From NCBI GenBank assembly GCA_963824985.1, contig CAWGRQ010000024.1:317555-381554 (forward strand): a DNA stretch of 64,000 nucleotides, read 5' to 3'. Below, piece after piece: positions 1 to 10,858 of this stretch (its first letter is position 1; each line of letters starts with the position of its first letter). The position numbers and the translations under genes are program-made. The notes below the pieces were generated by a model. The model did no database searches. It saw only the letters and a program-made list of their open reading frames with translations, and was not told the DNA's origin. This DNA comes from JAFNAG01 sp963824985. GTDB lineage: Bacteria; Acidobacteriota; UBA6911.

Positions 1-397
1 GCAAGTTACGGTTGGGCTACCAACAATTGATGACCGGAGTACCCAATTGTCAACATCCGGGTTGCAGCCGAAGGCGAATGGATAAAGTGGGTAAATGGAA
101 AAAAAGTCGAAACCGTGGATTGAATCAGGGATGCTGCAGCTCCGATTCGGCGGCATGCTTTTCGTGGAAAGTCCCCAATCGCGAGTTTGGAGCACCGATC
201 CAAAAGGGCCGTGGAGCGATTACGCCGATTGGCTCCGGAACACTCGCGGACGGCATTCCCCGGAGAATCCGTGAACCAACGGCCAGATCTGGACATCTAA
301 ATTGTTCATACGGCCATTTATAATTATAATGCCTGATGGGGATACTTGATCGACTAAACTGCTGGAATGTGACAGACAACGGAAGCGAAAGCGAAAA
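1..397. other. Left-edge stretch without a convincing gene
   Basis: Short open frames run on both strands here, but none has a recognisable motif, a good ribosome site or a plausible product. It may contain the 3' end of a gene lying to the left plus the promoter region of the VWFA gene that starts near 398. Confidence 0.4.
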
Positions 398-2446
398 ATG
401 CCTCCTGGAAATGCAATCTGTCATTACTTACTCCTACGGTTGCGCCGACTGGCGCTTGTTGGCTTTGTCCTGTGCGTCTTCGGAACAGGGAGTTTTGCGT
501 TTCAGGCGGACTCCGGCCCCAAGGAGATCGGCGCCAACATTCGAACGTACTGGCCAAGAAGCCGATTCACATTGAGAGCGGACTCCAATCTAGTAGAAGT
601 GGGCGTGGTTGTCCGGGACAATCGTGGCCGCGCCATCGGCGGTCTCGGCAAGGACGACTTCGAGATCGAAGACGCTGGCAGGAGGCAGGACATCACGCTG
701 TTTTCCGTCGAAACATCCACCCCAAGGCCCAAAACGGTGCCCGAGACCCTAAAGACGGTTGCAAACAGGGCGGTCGAGAGCCCGAGATACCAGCTCCGGT
801 ACGTGGCCCTGCTCTTCGACGATTACAGCATGCCTTTTGCCCACCAGTTCTATGTAAAGGAGGCGGCCAAGCGTTTCGTCAGGGGGGGCTTGTCGCAGGG
901 CGATCGCGTCGGACTGTTTACCACATCAGGAAAACAGATTGTGCCCTTTACCGACGACGGTGCGAAACTCGCAGCGGCTATCGACGGATACAACTCCTTC
1001 CCTCACGCTCCCGACGGCGGCATCTGCCCCAAACTGACGCCTTATGACGCTTATGTAATCGCAAATAGAATCGACTTCGAGACCCTGGCCGTCAAGTCGG
1101 AGGAACGCGCAGTTTGCTCCAGGGGAAGATCGCCACTTGCTGGTGGTCGTCGTCCTGGGCAAGTCGGCCACTGGCCTTTTCCGGGGACAGACCCGGTGAT
1201 GATGCAGGCCGAGGCTATGTGGACACAGATTCGCGATACTTCTATGCGAGCGCTGGAAACGGTGGGAAGACTCGTGGACTACATGGCGCAGTTGCCAGGA
1301 GGGAGAATGGTGCTGCTGGCGTCCTCCGGTTTCCTGGTGGGAACGCTTGAACGGGAGCAACAGGATGTTATCAACCGCGCGCTCCGGGCCGAGGTAGTCA
1401 TCAATGCGATCGACGCCAAAGGGCTCTACGCCGAGGATCCGCCCGAGAAGTCTATGGGCTTCAACTTAGGTTCTTTGATTCGCATGGTAAGGGCCTGTCA
1501 ATGAATAACGTTTGCACTTTGGCGCGAGCGCCGGGCGGGCAGATGCAAGGCGCCGCGACGCAGGCGATGCGGTGCCATCGTCGAGGAGCGGCAACGCAGC
1601 AGATGCCCGCCCGCCGCCGCGCCCCTTCGGGCTGCGGCCCGCAGGCCCGCTGGCTTCGTTGCTCGCTCCTTACATACAACCCGGTATGCTCGTCGCTCGC
1701 GCCTCGCCAGCGGGCCTGGGGGCCGGCAGCAAAGTGTAAACGTTATTCATTGACAGGCCCTAAGTTTGGGGACCAAGGATAAGGACCTCAGCAACGAGAT
1801 CATGGCGACTCTGACGATGAGCACGGGTGGCCTGTTCTTTCGCAACAACAACGATCTCGATCTCGGCTTTCGTGAGCTGGGCATGGTTCCCGAAGTTTCG
1901 TATCTCCTGGGCTTCTCGCCCAAAGGCGATTTCAATGGAAAGTATCACCGCCTCAAAGTGCGCGTGAAATCGCGAAATTCGTATTTGATCCAGGCACGAC
2001 CAGGCTACTGGGCGGTTCCTGCCGAAGCACAGGAATCGGGAGAACGGGCTGTCGACCGCGAGGTGATGGGATCTGATACGCGGAAGGAGCTGCCCGCGTC
2101 TTTCGCGGCGGCACATTCCAAGGCGGAAAATGGAGGCCCGGCTCTTGACGTCGTGATACATCTCGATGTCCGGGAGTTTCACTTCCTCGAAAAGGACGGC
2201 GCACGCACCCAGATGATACTTTTCATTGCGGCGTTATTTGACAGTAATGGGCAGTTTGTGGCCGGTAAGGAAGCCGAAATTCGATTTGCGCTGAAGGAGC
2301 CCACTTACAATGGCATGATCGAAACCGGGTTGGACCTGTCGCTTACCTTGCAGGCGCCTCCGGGTGCATATCGCCTGCGCAGTGTGGCTCAGGATGCCAT
2401 CGAAGGCAAGATCGTATCCTCGACACAGGCAGTCGAGATCCGGTAA
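398..2446 (+). pseudogene. VWFA-related secreted protein, split by a MITE insertion
   Basis: Two open frames (398-1504 and 1766-2446) encode the two halves of one VWFA-related-domain protein of the kind that is multi-copy in Acidobacteria. The N-terminus has a hydrophobic leader (LALVGFVLCVFGTGSFAF). It is followed by a beta-rich segment (VVVRDNRGRAIGGLGKDDFE), a VWA-like region with DDYS in place of a clean DxSxS, and a C-terminal domain with the family motif SYLLGFSPKGDFNGKYHRLKV. A 270-bp inverted-repeat element sits between the halves. Removing 1491-1763 (element plus one TAA copy) joins them in frame as ...RMVSLGTKD.... The stretch coded by about 1100-1190 reads oddly (R/G/P-rich) and may hide a compensated frameshift. 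Substrate and role are unknown. As it stands the gene should give only a truncated secreted product. Confidence 0.8.
1491..1760. mobile_element. MITE-like element with 30-bp terminal inverted repeats
   Basis: The first 30 bases (1491-1520, beginning GGGCCTGTCAATGAATAACG) and the reverse complement of the last 30 (1731-1760) match at 29 of 30 positions. TAA flanks both ends (1488-1490 and 1761-1763), as a 3-bp target duplication would. The interior is GC-rich and has no transposase. The 3-bp TNA-type target fits mobilisation by an IS5/IS1031-like transposase, which is an inference. Precise excision restores the host VWFA reading frame. Confidence 0.85.
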
Positions 2447-2447
2447 A

Positions 2448-2902
2448 CGAACGCCACCTGGATCGAGATGTTCGGGCCAGCCGTGGTTTGAATTGATGGC
2501 CGGCGTGTCATTCCCGGCGTCGATTTTCAGTTCCTGGACGAGGCGGCCGCCCTTGGCCTCAACGCGGAGCGTCAACGGATCCGGCTCGATGCGAACCGTC
2601 AGGCTCCCGCACCGCACTCTCCGGCTTCCTGCAAGGGTACGCAGCGCGTCGGCCCGCCTCCCCCATGTGTCCCGGACCAGGGATCCGCTTGGGGGGACCG
2701 GCAGCGCCCGCCCGTTCGCAATAGGGAGGAGGGAAATCCGGACGTTTGCGGGGCCGACCGCAGTCAGGAGGATTTCCGCCTGCCTGCCGGCGATCCGGAT
2801 TGGAGTTTCCTGGGCGCGGCTGACCGGCGCCGCGAAAAGCACGCTCGAACCGACCGCGGCCGCGCCCTTCAAGACTTCCCTGCGACTAAGCGGTTTTCTC
2901 AT
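2448..2902 (-). pseudogene. N-terminal fragment of a Tat-exported GH31-like glycosidase
   Basis: From the ATG at 2902 the frame reads MRKPLSRREVLKGAAAVGSS, a twin-arginine-type leader (SRREVLKG). A segment like the N-terminal beta domain of GH31 alpha-glucosidases follows (IRIAGRQAEILLTAVGPANVRISLLPI, EAKGGRLVQELKID). Similarity stops near 2490 just after GNDTPAIN, where a GH31 protein would go on for some 600 residues. The frame then runs antisense into the end of the VWFA gene. The catalytic domain is absent, so this is a truncated remnant. The GH31 label rests on remembered family pattern and is moderate. Confidence 0.6.
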
Positions 2903-3221
2903 GATATCGCCCGCGTTCCTTTGAGGGCCAGCGGCCTGTGCCTCGTCAAAATTCGATAATGGGGCGAATTGGCGCCCGGCGGCATCAGGATGAGATCCAC
3001 CGGCCCGCCGTGATTCAGCTTTTTTGCAATGACCATGTCGAGCGCAAAGCCGCGCGTGGCCAGAATATACCGTCAAGGGGGTAGTGTACGGCAAGCCGGG
3101 CAGCGGCAAGACGCTGCCATTAGGTGTTCGTGTGCTCAGATGAGTGAAAACCGGATGGGAGCGCGCCCTGGTGGTCCGAGTACGTGTTCCCCATCGATTG
3201 GAACATTGATCTGGAGCGATT
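2903..3221. other. Spacer between truncated GH31 and protease genes
   Basis: No supported gene. The antisense frame continues upstream of the GH31 start with no recognisable content. The region should hold divergent promoters for the GH31 remnant and the protease, but no clear -35/-10 pair was identified. Confidence 0.35.
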
Positions 3222-6200
3222 ATGTCCGGCATTTCCCGATATTCAGCGTTTTGCGTCGCGGCAGCAATTTCAGCCTCATTCCTTTTCCCATGGGTGCAGG
3301 AGCCACAGCCGCGGGCTTCCGGCGATCCGGTGGCCCGATTCGTTCAAACCGCGCAGGGGGTGATTGCGACTACCGGCGATCCGGGTCCAAAGCCTGAGTA
3401 TCCTGCCGACCAGCTCATCATCAAAATCAGGGTCGCCAGCGTGCGCAACCGGCTCCGTGCGGGGACCCGGCCGCTTTCCCTGGGCAGCCCCTTCGATGCC
3501 CTGCTCAAGAAATATTCGGTACAGGAGGTGGCCGCCGTATTTCCGGCGCCCGAACCCATCGTATCCCGTTCGCTGACGGGCCCCAGGCTCCTGCAATCCT
3601 TCCAGTCTTTGAACCTGGCCAACGTGTACCGCCTGCAGACCGAGGCGGCAATCGACGTGATGGCCGCCGCAGCGGAGTTTCAATCCTTGCCCGAGGTGGA
3701 ATATGCCGAGCCCAACTATATCTACAGAATCCAGGGCAGACAAATGACCCATTCCTGACATCCCAGGGTTCCTGGGGGCAACCTTACCCGGACCTGTGGG
3801 GCCTGCACCGGATATCCGCACCCGCCGCGTGGGACATAGGCACCGGTGCAGGGGTGGTCGTCGCCGTCATCGATACGGGTTGTGATGTCACCCACCCGGA
3901 TTTGTCGGTCAACGTCTGGACCAACGCCGGGGAGATACCCGGGAATGGGATCGACGACGACCACAATGGCTTTGTCGATGACGTGACAGGCTGGGATTTT
4001 TTCAATCACGACCCGGACGTCAGCGATACCGGCGGGCACGGAACCCATGTCGCAGGGACTATCGCCGCAGCCGGCAACAACGGCCTCGGTATCGTCGGAG
4101 TCGCCTGGGAAGCCAAGGTGATGGCGGTTAAGGGGCTGGGGGATCAGGGCAGCGGGAACAGCGATGACTTGGCCAAAGCCGTCCTATACGCCGCCGGCAA
4201 CGGCGCCAAGATCATCAATATGAGCTGGGGCGGTTCGGGTTTCTCCCAAACCATGGAAGATGCGTTCATTTTCGCCAACTCGCTGAACGTTTCCCTGGTC
4301 GCGGCCGCGGGCAACAACAATATGGAGGCTTCCTCCTTTTTCCCCGCCAATTCAAGGCACGTCATCACGGTGGGCTCCTCGGATCACAACGATCTCCGAT
4401 CCGACTTTTCCAATTTCAGCTTTTCCGTTGACGTCGTTGCCCCGGGGGGCGACAGCAGCGACAGCTCCTCCGACCAGATCTTCAACAACATTCTCAGCCT
4501 GCTTTCATCGGCCATTACCGGGCAGTTGGCCAACCCGATGTTCCTGGTTGGGGAGAATTATCTCAGGGCGCGCGGCACGAGCATGGCAGCCCCGCATGTC
4601 GCGGGCCTGGCGGCGGGTGGCGGGTTCTCCAGCTACGCGATTCAGTACCAGGACTCGTCGTCGACCGAGTGGCGCAGCGACGGCATCACGCTTGCGGACG
4701 GCGGTGCCAGGAAGGTCAGGGACGGGATCATGGGGACCTGGAATACCGCGAACATCGACCGCGCCAGCCTGTTCAGGCTCCGGCTGGTGGTGAAGCGCGC
4801 CGGCCTGTCCGACGTCGTGAAAGAAACCCGCATTACGATCGATCCGGACCTGCACTCGGGGTGGCCACAGCGAATTCCTCCGCTGAATTATCTCATCGGC
4901 CGGCTGGTCTACCTGGAAAACGTGACCGCGGCGGACATCGACAGGGATGGGTAGGCCGAAATCCCAGTCGGCTACGGATTTGACATCAGGGTGTACCGCA
5001 GCGACGGCACGATGGCGGCGGGCTGGCCGATTCAGATGGGCCCCTCGCAATTAACCCTCGGCGTAGGATCCGCGGCGTTCGTGGATCTGGATGGCGACGG
5101 CCGCCGGGAGATGATCGTCGGCTCGGGGATGCCCCTATCGGGTCCCGAGGCTATGATGCCCTTCTGCCTGCACGCGTTTCGCAGCGACGGGCAGGAAGTG
5201 GCGGGTTTCCCCAAGCCGGCTACCGGCTGCGATGCATCCCTGGGCAGTACGCCCGCCGTGATGGATATCGACGGTGACGGGCGGCTGGAGATCGCCTGGA
5301 TCAACATGAGTGGGGATTTATTCCTGTGGGACACGGCAACAGCCGCGCGGATCGAAAGCACGGATTGGCCCATGTACCAGCATGATCCGGGACGAAGCGG
5401 AGCCGCCCCGCACCTGGCGCACAAGACCCTGGCAATCTCCGCTGGAGGCGCCGGAACGGCCGGGACGTTCGGCAGCATCGGGCCGGTTCAGGCAGGCTAT
5501 GCGGCGGCAAGCGTCGACTCCGGGACCACACCTTACGGGACCGCAGTCTTCAGCGTGATGCAGGACAATGTCGTGATCAGCGAGGCGGCCGTTCCCGCCA
5601 GTTTCCCCACGCGGGCGGCAGCCGTTTTTATCGAATATCGCACGGGTGTCGCCGGCATGCCCGGGCGCACCGATGCCGGTTCCCTCGACGTCTACACCGG
5701 CGTTGCCCTCGTCAACCGCGGCTTGGTCCCCGCGCGCGTGACGTACACGCTGCGCAACCAGGCCGGGGCCGTCGTCGCGGCCGGCCACGGCAGCCTTGGC
5801 GCCGGGGCTCAGTTTGCCAGGTTCATCGATCAGCTGAAAGAGGTGGCACCCGATTTCAACATGCCGGTCGACTTCCCGAGGGCAATCCAGTTCGGGTCCC
5901 TCGAAGTGGCCAGCGACCAGCTCCTGTCGGTCCTTGCGCTCCGGCTGACGGTGAACCAGCGCCGCGAGACGCTGCTCACGAGCACGCCCGTCGCTGACCT
6001 CTCGAAGCCGTCGGCTGCACTGAGGCTCTATTTCCCGCAGCTTGTGGACGGAGGCGGCTATTTGACCACCCTTTTCCTGCTCAACACCTCGGGCACCGAG
6101 GAGACCGGCAGGTTCGAGCTGTACGACGATAACGGAGCGACGCTGCCGGTGAGCCAGGCCGGGGCGGGACAGGATCGGCGTTCGCATACGCCATTCCACC

Positions 6201-6855
6201 CGGCGGCGCGTTCGTGTTCCAGACCGACGGCTCTTCCCCGATCGCGCGCGCCGGTTCGATGATGCTGACACCGGATGCGAACACCTCGAGCCCCGCCGGT
6301 TCTGCAATGATCGGACTCACGCAGCGCGGGATCCGGGTGACCGAATCGGGCGTGCCCGCCGCGACGCCCACGACGCACGCGCGCATTTACATCGATACGT
6401 CCGGGGGACACAACACCGGCCTGGCGCTCGCCGTTGCCGGCACCACAGGATCCATGATTGCAGTCGAGGCTTTCCAGGCCGACGGCGTCACCGCCGCAGG
6501 CGACGGCATGCATGTCCTCAGGCTCGATCCCCACGGGCACGCGGCGGCATTCGCCGACCAGCTGATCTCAGGACTGCCGCCGCGTTTCTCCGGCGTGCTG
6601 GACATCTACTCGCCGTATCTGCCGTTCGTCGCGCTGACAGTGCGCTCCATGATCAACTCGAGAAGGGACTTCCTGCTGACGACATTCCCGGTGGCCGACC
6701 TGACCCAACCGGCGCCGGCGCCGGTCATCTTCCCGCAGATTGCCGACGGGGGCGGTTATCGGACGGAATTCATCCTTTTAAGCGCAGGCACGGCATCGCG
6801 CACGACGATAAGGTTCCACAACCAGACGGGCGCCCCACTGGCGGTCGGCAAATAG
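3222..6855 (+). pseudogene. Secreted subtilisin-like (S8) protease with FG-GAP repeats, broken
   Basis: The start at 3222 follows a GGAG ribosome site. It leads into a signal peptide and an I9-like propeptide ending in LPEVEYAEPNYIYRIQ. The S8 catalytic motifs follow in another frame: Asp in VVAVIDTGCD, His in GGHGTHVAGT and Ser in RGTSMAAPHVAG. FG-GAP/VCBS-type DxDxDG repeats come next (AADIDRDG, FVDLDGDGRR, VMDIDGDGRL), then long beta-sandwich repeats. Lesions: a frameshift at about 3730-3740, an in-frame TAG at 4952-4954 inside an FG-GAP repeat, and a frameshift at about 6170-6180. The C-terminal part of the peptidase domain after the Ser motif looks shortened, because it passes at once into unrelated sequence (GGGFSSYAIQYQ). 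The gene ends abruptly at 6855. All protease residues survive, so decay is probably recent, or some shifts are assembly errors. Confidence 0.85.
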
Positions 6856-6925
6856 CGGGGGTGCCGTATCTGTATAATCCAGTTTTCGGATTAGAACAGC
6901 TCGCATGGACTAGCCCATTAGACTC

Positions 6926-7013
6926 GGCACCTGGTTATACTGTCCCCTTTGCATCTCGAACAATATCAACGAGATAGAATGGGGACAGTATGGGGACAGT
7001 ATAACCAGGTACC
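6926..7013. repeat. Inverted repeat of the GGGGACAGTATAAC class
   Basis: The arms at 6926-6947 and 6992-7013 match at 21 of 22 positions when one is reversed (core CTGGTTATACTGTCCCC). The motif ATGGGGACAGTAT also occurs twice in tandem at the right arm (6980 onward). It is related to the GGGGACA palindrome at 20748. It looks like a REP/RAYT-type short dispersed element, with no transposase present. The rest of 6856-7305 holds no gene that I can support. Confidence 0.7.
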
Positions 7014-7305
7014 AAGCTTTCACCATTGCTGATGAAGGCAATTGCCGGGCGGATTCGTCACGTTTTCCCCATCAGAAGGGGCCAATAATGCCAGCGAGCC
7101 TTCGTCCTTTTATCGCCGGCCGGTTATGTACGGGTAGCCGACTATTTGTCCAAGTGGATCGAATGCGTAAATGGGATTGCTGGTGACAACTTTCCTTGCA
7201 GCGCAGCAGATCGTGCCTAAAGCCTAAAACGCATGACGGCGCGCATTTATCGAGCGCATGTCCGATAAAAGCCGTTTTTATTCTTTTGCCTCAGTCGATA
7301 AATAA

Positions 7306-7320
7306 CTTTACAATGTAAAG
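7306..7320. promoter_or_regulatory. 15-bp palindrome just before the permease start, likely operator
   Basis: CTTTACAATGTAAAG is a perfect palindrome with 7-bp arms around a central A, ending 6 bases before the ATG at 7327. The TACA/TGTA half-sites resemble BlaI/MecI-type operators, and PadR sites can look similar. No regulator gene is adjacent, so the binding protein is unknown. Confidence 0.55.
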
Positions 7321-7326
7321 TCATCC

Positions 7327-9796
7327 ATGTTAAATCCCCAAGATATGTTGAGCAATATCTGGAATGACCTGCTTCATGCCGCGCGCTCCCTGGCAAAAGC
7401 CCGAGCTTTTACATTTGTGTGCGTGGTGTCGTTGGGAATCGGCATGGCGCCCGTCATCGCGATTCCGTATGTCGCGCGAGCACTCACAATACAGCCGCCC
7501 GGCGTGAAAACCGAGGGACTGGTCGAAATCGACACGACGCGAGTGGGCCCGCGCGCGGCGACCGACATTTGGTCTTATCCGGACTACGTCGATCTGCGCG
7601 ACGCCAATACCGGAACCACGCTTGTGGGCTGGACGTACGGGCAAAGCGAAGTACAAAAAGACTCCGCGCGGGCAATGTTTGTCTCCACGAACTATTTCCA
7701 GACGATCGGCGTGACGCTGTTTCGCGGACCGGGCTTCAGCGCGACTGCCGAGCCTGCCGTGATTCTGGGATACCGGTACTGGCAGAACCATTTCGCCTCC
7801 GATCCGGACATCATCGGCAAGACGCTCACTCTGGACGACGTTCCGCATGTCGTGGCCGGCATCGCTCCGGAAGGATTTGATGGCCACGTCACTGGGAACG
7901 GAGAAGTAGCTGTCTTTCTTCCGCTCGAACGTAATCCGCGTTTTCGTACCGCCGGTGCCGACCGAAGCAAAGAGTGGGTGCTTATCCACGGACGCCTGAT
8001 GCCCGGAGTCAGCGTGGCGCAGGCGAGCGCGGCCGTTTCCGCGGTCACATCGTCGTTGGCCAAACAGTATCCGTCGACGAACGAGAACAGGTCCGGCATC
8101 GCCGCCCCGTATGACGCATACGGCAATCTCGTGAAGTCGCGGCTTGCCGTCATTCAAGCGCTCGGGCTGACGCTGACCGGAATGATATTGCTGGTTGTGT
8201 GCCTGAATATCTCCGGCATGGTGCAGGTTCGCAGCGCGATGCGCGAGCGGGAACTGTCCATCCGCCAGGCGATCGGCGCCACGCGCCGGCAGCTGATCCA
8301 ATATCTGTTGAGCGAAGCGATCATCATGGCCGGTCTTGGAGCGATCCTCGCGTCGCTCGTTTTGTTCAACCTTCCGTCGCTACGGTCACTGTTAACCGAC
8401 GACCCGCTTCCGCCACAGGTGCAAGAGGTACTGAAAGTGAATCTGCCGACGGTCGGGTTCGCTGTGGGACTCTGCCTCCTGACCAGCCTCGTGTTCGGAT
8501 TGCTGCCGGCCGTTCGCTTCAGTCGCCCGGTGATCCTCTCTGCCTTGAAAGACGATGTGGGCGTCGGGGGGCGGCGCGTAGGTCGAGTTCAGCGCGTGGC
8601 CGCGGCGTTGCAGGTTGCGATCGCGGTTCCGTTGATCGTGATGAGCGGCATCTCGCTCGATCGCGTCCGCGCCACCGCAACCGCCGACCTCGGATTCGCA
8701 GCGGACCTCTTGTACGCCGTGCCGTTGAAGGTCGACGACGCCAAGATCGCGAACGCGGATTCCCGAATCCGCAGCGTCCGAGACGATCTCGCCAAGGCAG
8801 ACGGTGTTGCCGCCGCAACTCTCGCGGACGGCCTGCCGCTGGATAACCGCGGTCACGGCGCGCGTACCGCGCTGCAGCCGGAAGCGAACGAGGCGCCGAA
8901 GTTCGTTCATAGTTCACGTCACGCGCGTGGACAACGACTATCTGAACACGATGGGCATCCCGCTTTTGCGTGGCCGCGGTTTCGCGGCAGACGATCGAGC
9001 GGGCACGGAACTCGTCACCATCATTTCGAAGACGCTCGCCGAGAAACTCTTTCCGAATGCTGAAGCCGGCCAGGCGATCGGCAAGCGATTGATCTTCGGC
9101 AACGATGAAAAGACGACGCAGACGCTCACGGTTGTAGGTGTCAGCGGCGATTTCCCGACCGCGCAAATGAGCTCGCCGCGAGAGCAGTTGCTGTTGCCGC
9201 TCGCGCAGCAACCGTCTCAGGAGCTGTTCCTGATTGCGCGCAGCAGGCCTGGCGAACCGCCACAGAAAATGACCGCGACGCTTGAAAAGGCGGAACGCGA
9301 TTTCAATCCGGAGAACCGCGGCTTCGGATACGGCGACGACGGGGCGACTTACCCCACTGTGGTCACGGGAGTGTGGCTGCGGAAGAACAGCATGGACGAC
9401 TTCCTGAGGGAGTCGGCCGTCGCGGCTGTCGCAGGCAGCGTCATCCTGACGCTGTCGGCGCTTGGAATCTACGGCGTCGTCGGGTTGATGGTCGCGACAC
9501 GTACGCGCGAGCTTGCGGTGCGCAGCGCGCTGGGCGCCTCGCGACGCCGCGTGCTTGGCATGGTCTTGTTCGACGTGGTGAAACTCGTGCTGCCCGGCGT
9601 GGTCGTCGGACTCATTCTCACGGCCGCGTTCATCCGCCTCAACGGCGAAAACATGGGCATCCCGCTCAGCAACGTGGAGTACCTGTCGTACGTCGTGGGC
9701 GCTGCGGTTGCCGTGCTCGTCGCGGTCGTCGCGAGCCTCGCTCCGGCCCGCCGCGCCGCCTCAGTCCAACCCATGGTCGCCATGCGCTCGGAATAA
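7327..9796 (+). pseudogene. ADOP-like ABC permease (MacB_PCD/FtsX), frameshifted
   Basis: This is an FtsX/MacB-type permease of the duplicated kind common in Acidobacteria. There is an N-terminal membrane segment (FTFVCVVSLGIGMAPVIAI), a periplasmic MacB_PCD domain, and central FtsX helices around LTLTGMILLVVCLNISGM with the coupling motif MRERELSIRQAIGATRRQL. A second PCD domain and terminal FtsX helices with ELAVRSALGASRRRVLGM follow. The two parts lie in different frames. At 8905-8918 GTTCATA is followed by GTTCACG. Deleting seven bases restores KFVHVTRVD and one frame, so a 7-bp slippage duplication broke the gene. No ATPase gene is adjacent, as is usual for orphan permeases. A start at 7345 (MLSNIWNDLL) is as likely as 7327, because neither has a strong ribosome site. 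Confidence 0.8.
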
Positions 9797-10200
9797 AAGC
9801 GGATCGAATTACAGATCCGCAACGTTTCAAAACCTATCCAACGGCCTGCAAGCGCTGAAAAATGCCGCGTCCGCCGTCATCGATCTCTTGTCGTTTTCAC
9901 GCGGCCCCATGAACTGCAGATACCCGTACTCCAGAACCAAGTCGAACTCTACAACCTCTGTTCCGGAGGCGGAGACGCTCGCGATCCGAAACACCAGTGC
10001 GGTTCCCCTGGAACCACGAAAAGCGGTTCACCCGCGAAATGTCGCCCGGCGTTTACCCACTGCGAGCGCGTCCTGCTCTCAGTTGTCGTATAACGGCCAA
10101 ACCGGACAGAACCCGGCAAAGGATGCTGGGGAGGGGTTTTTGTACGGTAAGCGGACATAACCGGCCAAAATCCCGACTCTGAAAGTGCTAGAATCGATGT
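9797..10200. other. Spacer with no supported gene
   Basis: A degenerate coding-like stretch (about 9960-10080, reading roughly DARDPKHQCG) may be a gene remnant, but I cannot assign it. No RNA gene or clear terminator is visible. Confidence 0.3.
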
Positions 10201-10779
10201 ATGACAAGAGCCATTCTTGCGTCCTGCCTTTCCTTAGCAGTACTCGGCCTGAGCTCCGCCTCACTGAAACTAACGTCAGCAGATAATGCGGGGTGGTCAA
10301 AACCCGTCAATGGTCTGCGTGCCCGTCTACTTGTCTTGGATCCACAGGAGCCGAATCCTCGATTCTGTCGCTTTTTTATCGAGTTTGAAAACGTCGCTGA
10401 CGTTATGGGACAGAAGCACATCCGCTTCGCAACTCGCAAGATTAAATTGCGGGTTACCAACCAAACTGGAAAAGATTTGGCCATAGCAACTACCTCCTCT
10501 TACGATGGACTTTCTCCCGATTGGGAGGCAATCGCATTGCCGTACGCGGGGGTCGTGAAATTTCAGATCAGTTTCCCCGGCCTCGGCTATAATCCGGCGA
10601 CCGACAAGGTGATCATCGACGTTGGCGCTGGTGCGGCATGGGTCATCCCGCAAGACGACTCGATCTATTATTTGTCGAGGACCCTCTCCATCGCACCAGA
10701 AGAGAGGGACCATCCGTACATGGATTGGAGCGGCGTTTTGGATTTGCCCAGAGTCGCCATCCCAAAGGCGAAGCAGTAG
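10201..10779 (+). CDS. Secreted hypothetical protein
   Basis: The product is 192 residues. It has a short signal peptide (MTRAILASCLSLAVLGLSSA) followed by a probably beta-rich mature domain with the segment FCRFFIEFENVADVMGQKHI. I do not recognise the family. The start is at the first ATG and the upstream sequence has no strong Shine-Dalgarno. It stands alone on the plus strand, about 80 bp upstream of the duplicated VWFA segment. Codon use and the signal peptide make it a credible gene. The mature part looks like an all-beta carbohydrate- or protein-binding fold, but this is only an impression. Confidence 0.6.
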   Translation: MTRAILASCLSLAVLGLSSASLKLTSADNAGWSKPVNGLRARLLVLDPQEPNPRFCRFFIEFENVADVMGQKHIRFATRKIKLRVTNQTGKDLAIATTSSYDGLSPDWEAIALPYAGVVKFQISFPGLGYNPATDKVIIDVGAGAAWVIPQDDSIYYLSRTLSIAPEERDHPYMDWSGVLDLPRVAIPKAKQ

Positions 10780-10858
10780 CAGACGGTTGCCATCAAGCAG
10801 CGACTCAACGGCCGCTTTAGGAGAGATTGGCTGCCTTCCGCGGTTGCTCCGTGGGGCA

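Noticed and set aside
2234..3232. Long minus-strand frame as one intact 332-residue gene
   Set aside because: Only the part from the ATG at 2902 has a leader and family-like sequence. The upstream part has no motif and the downstream end is antisense to the VWFA gene.
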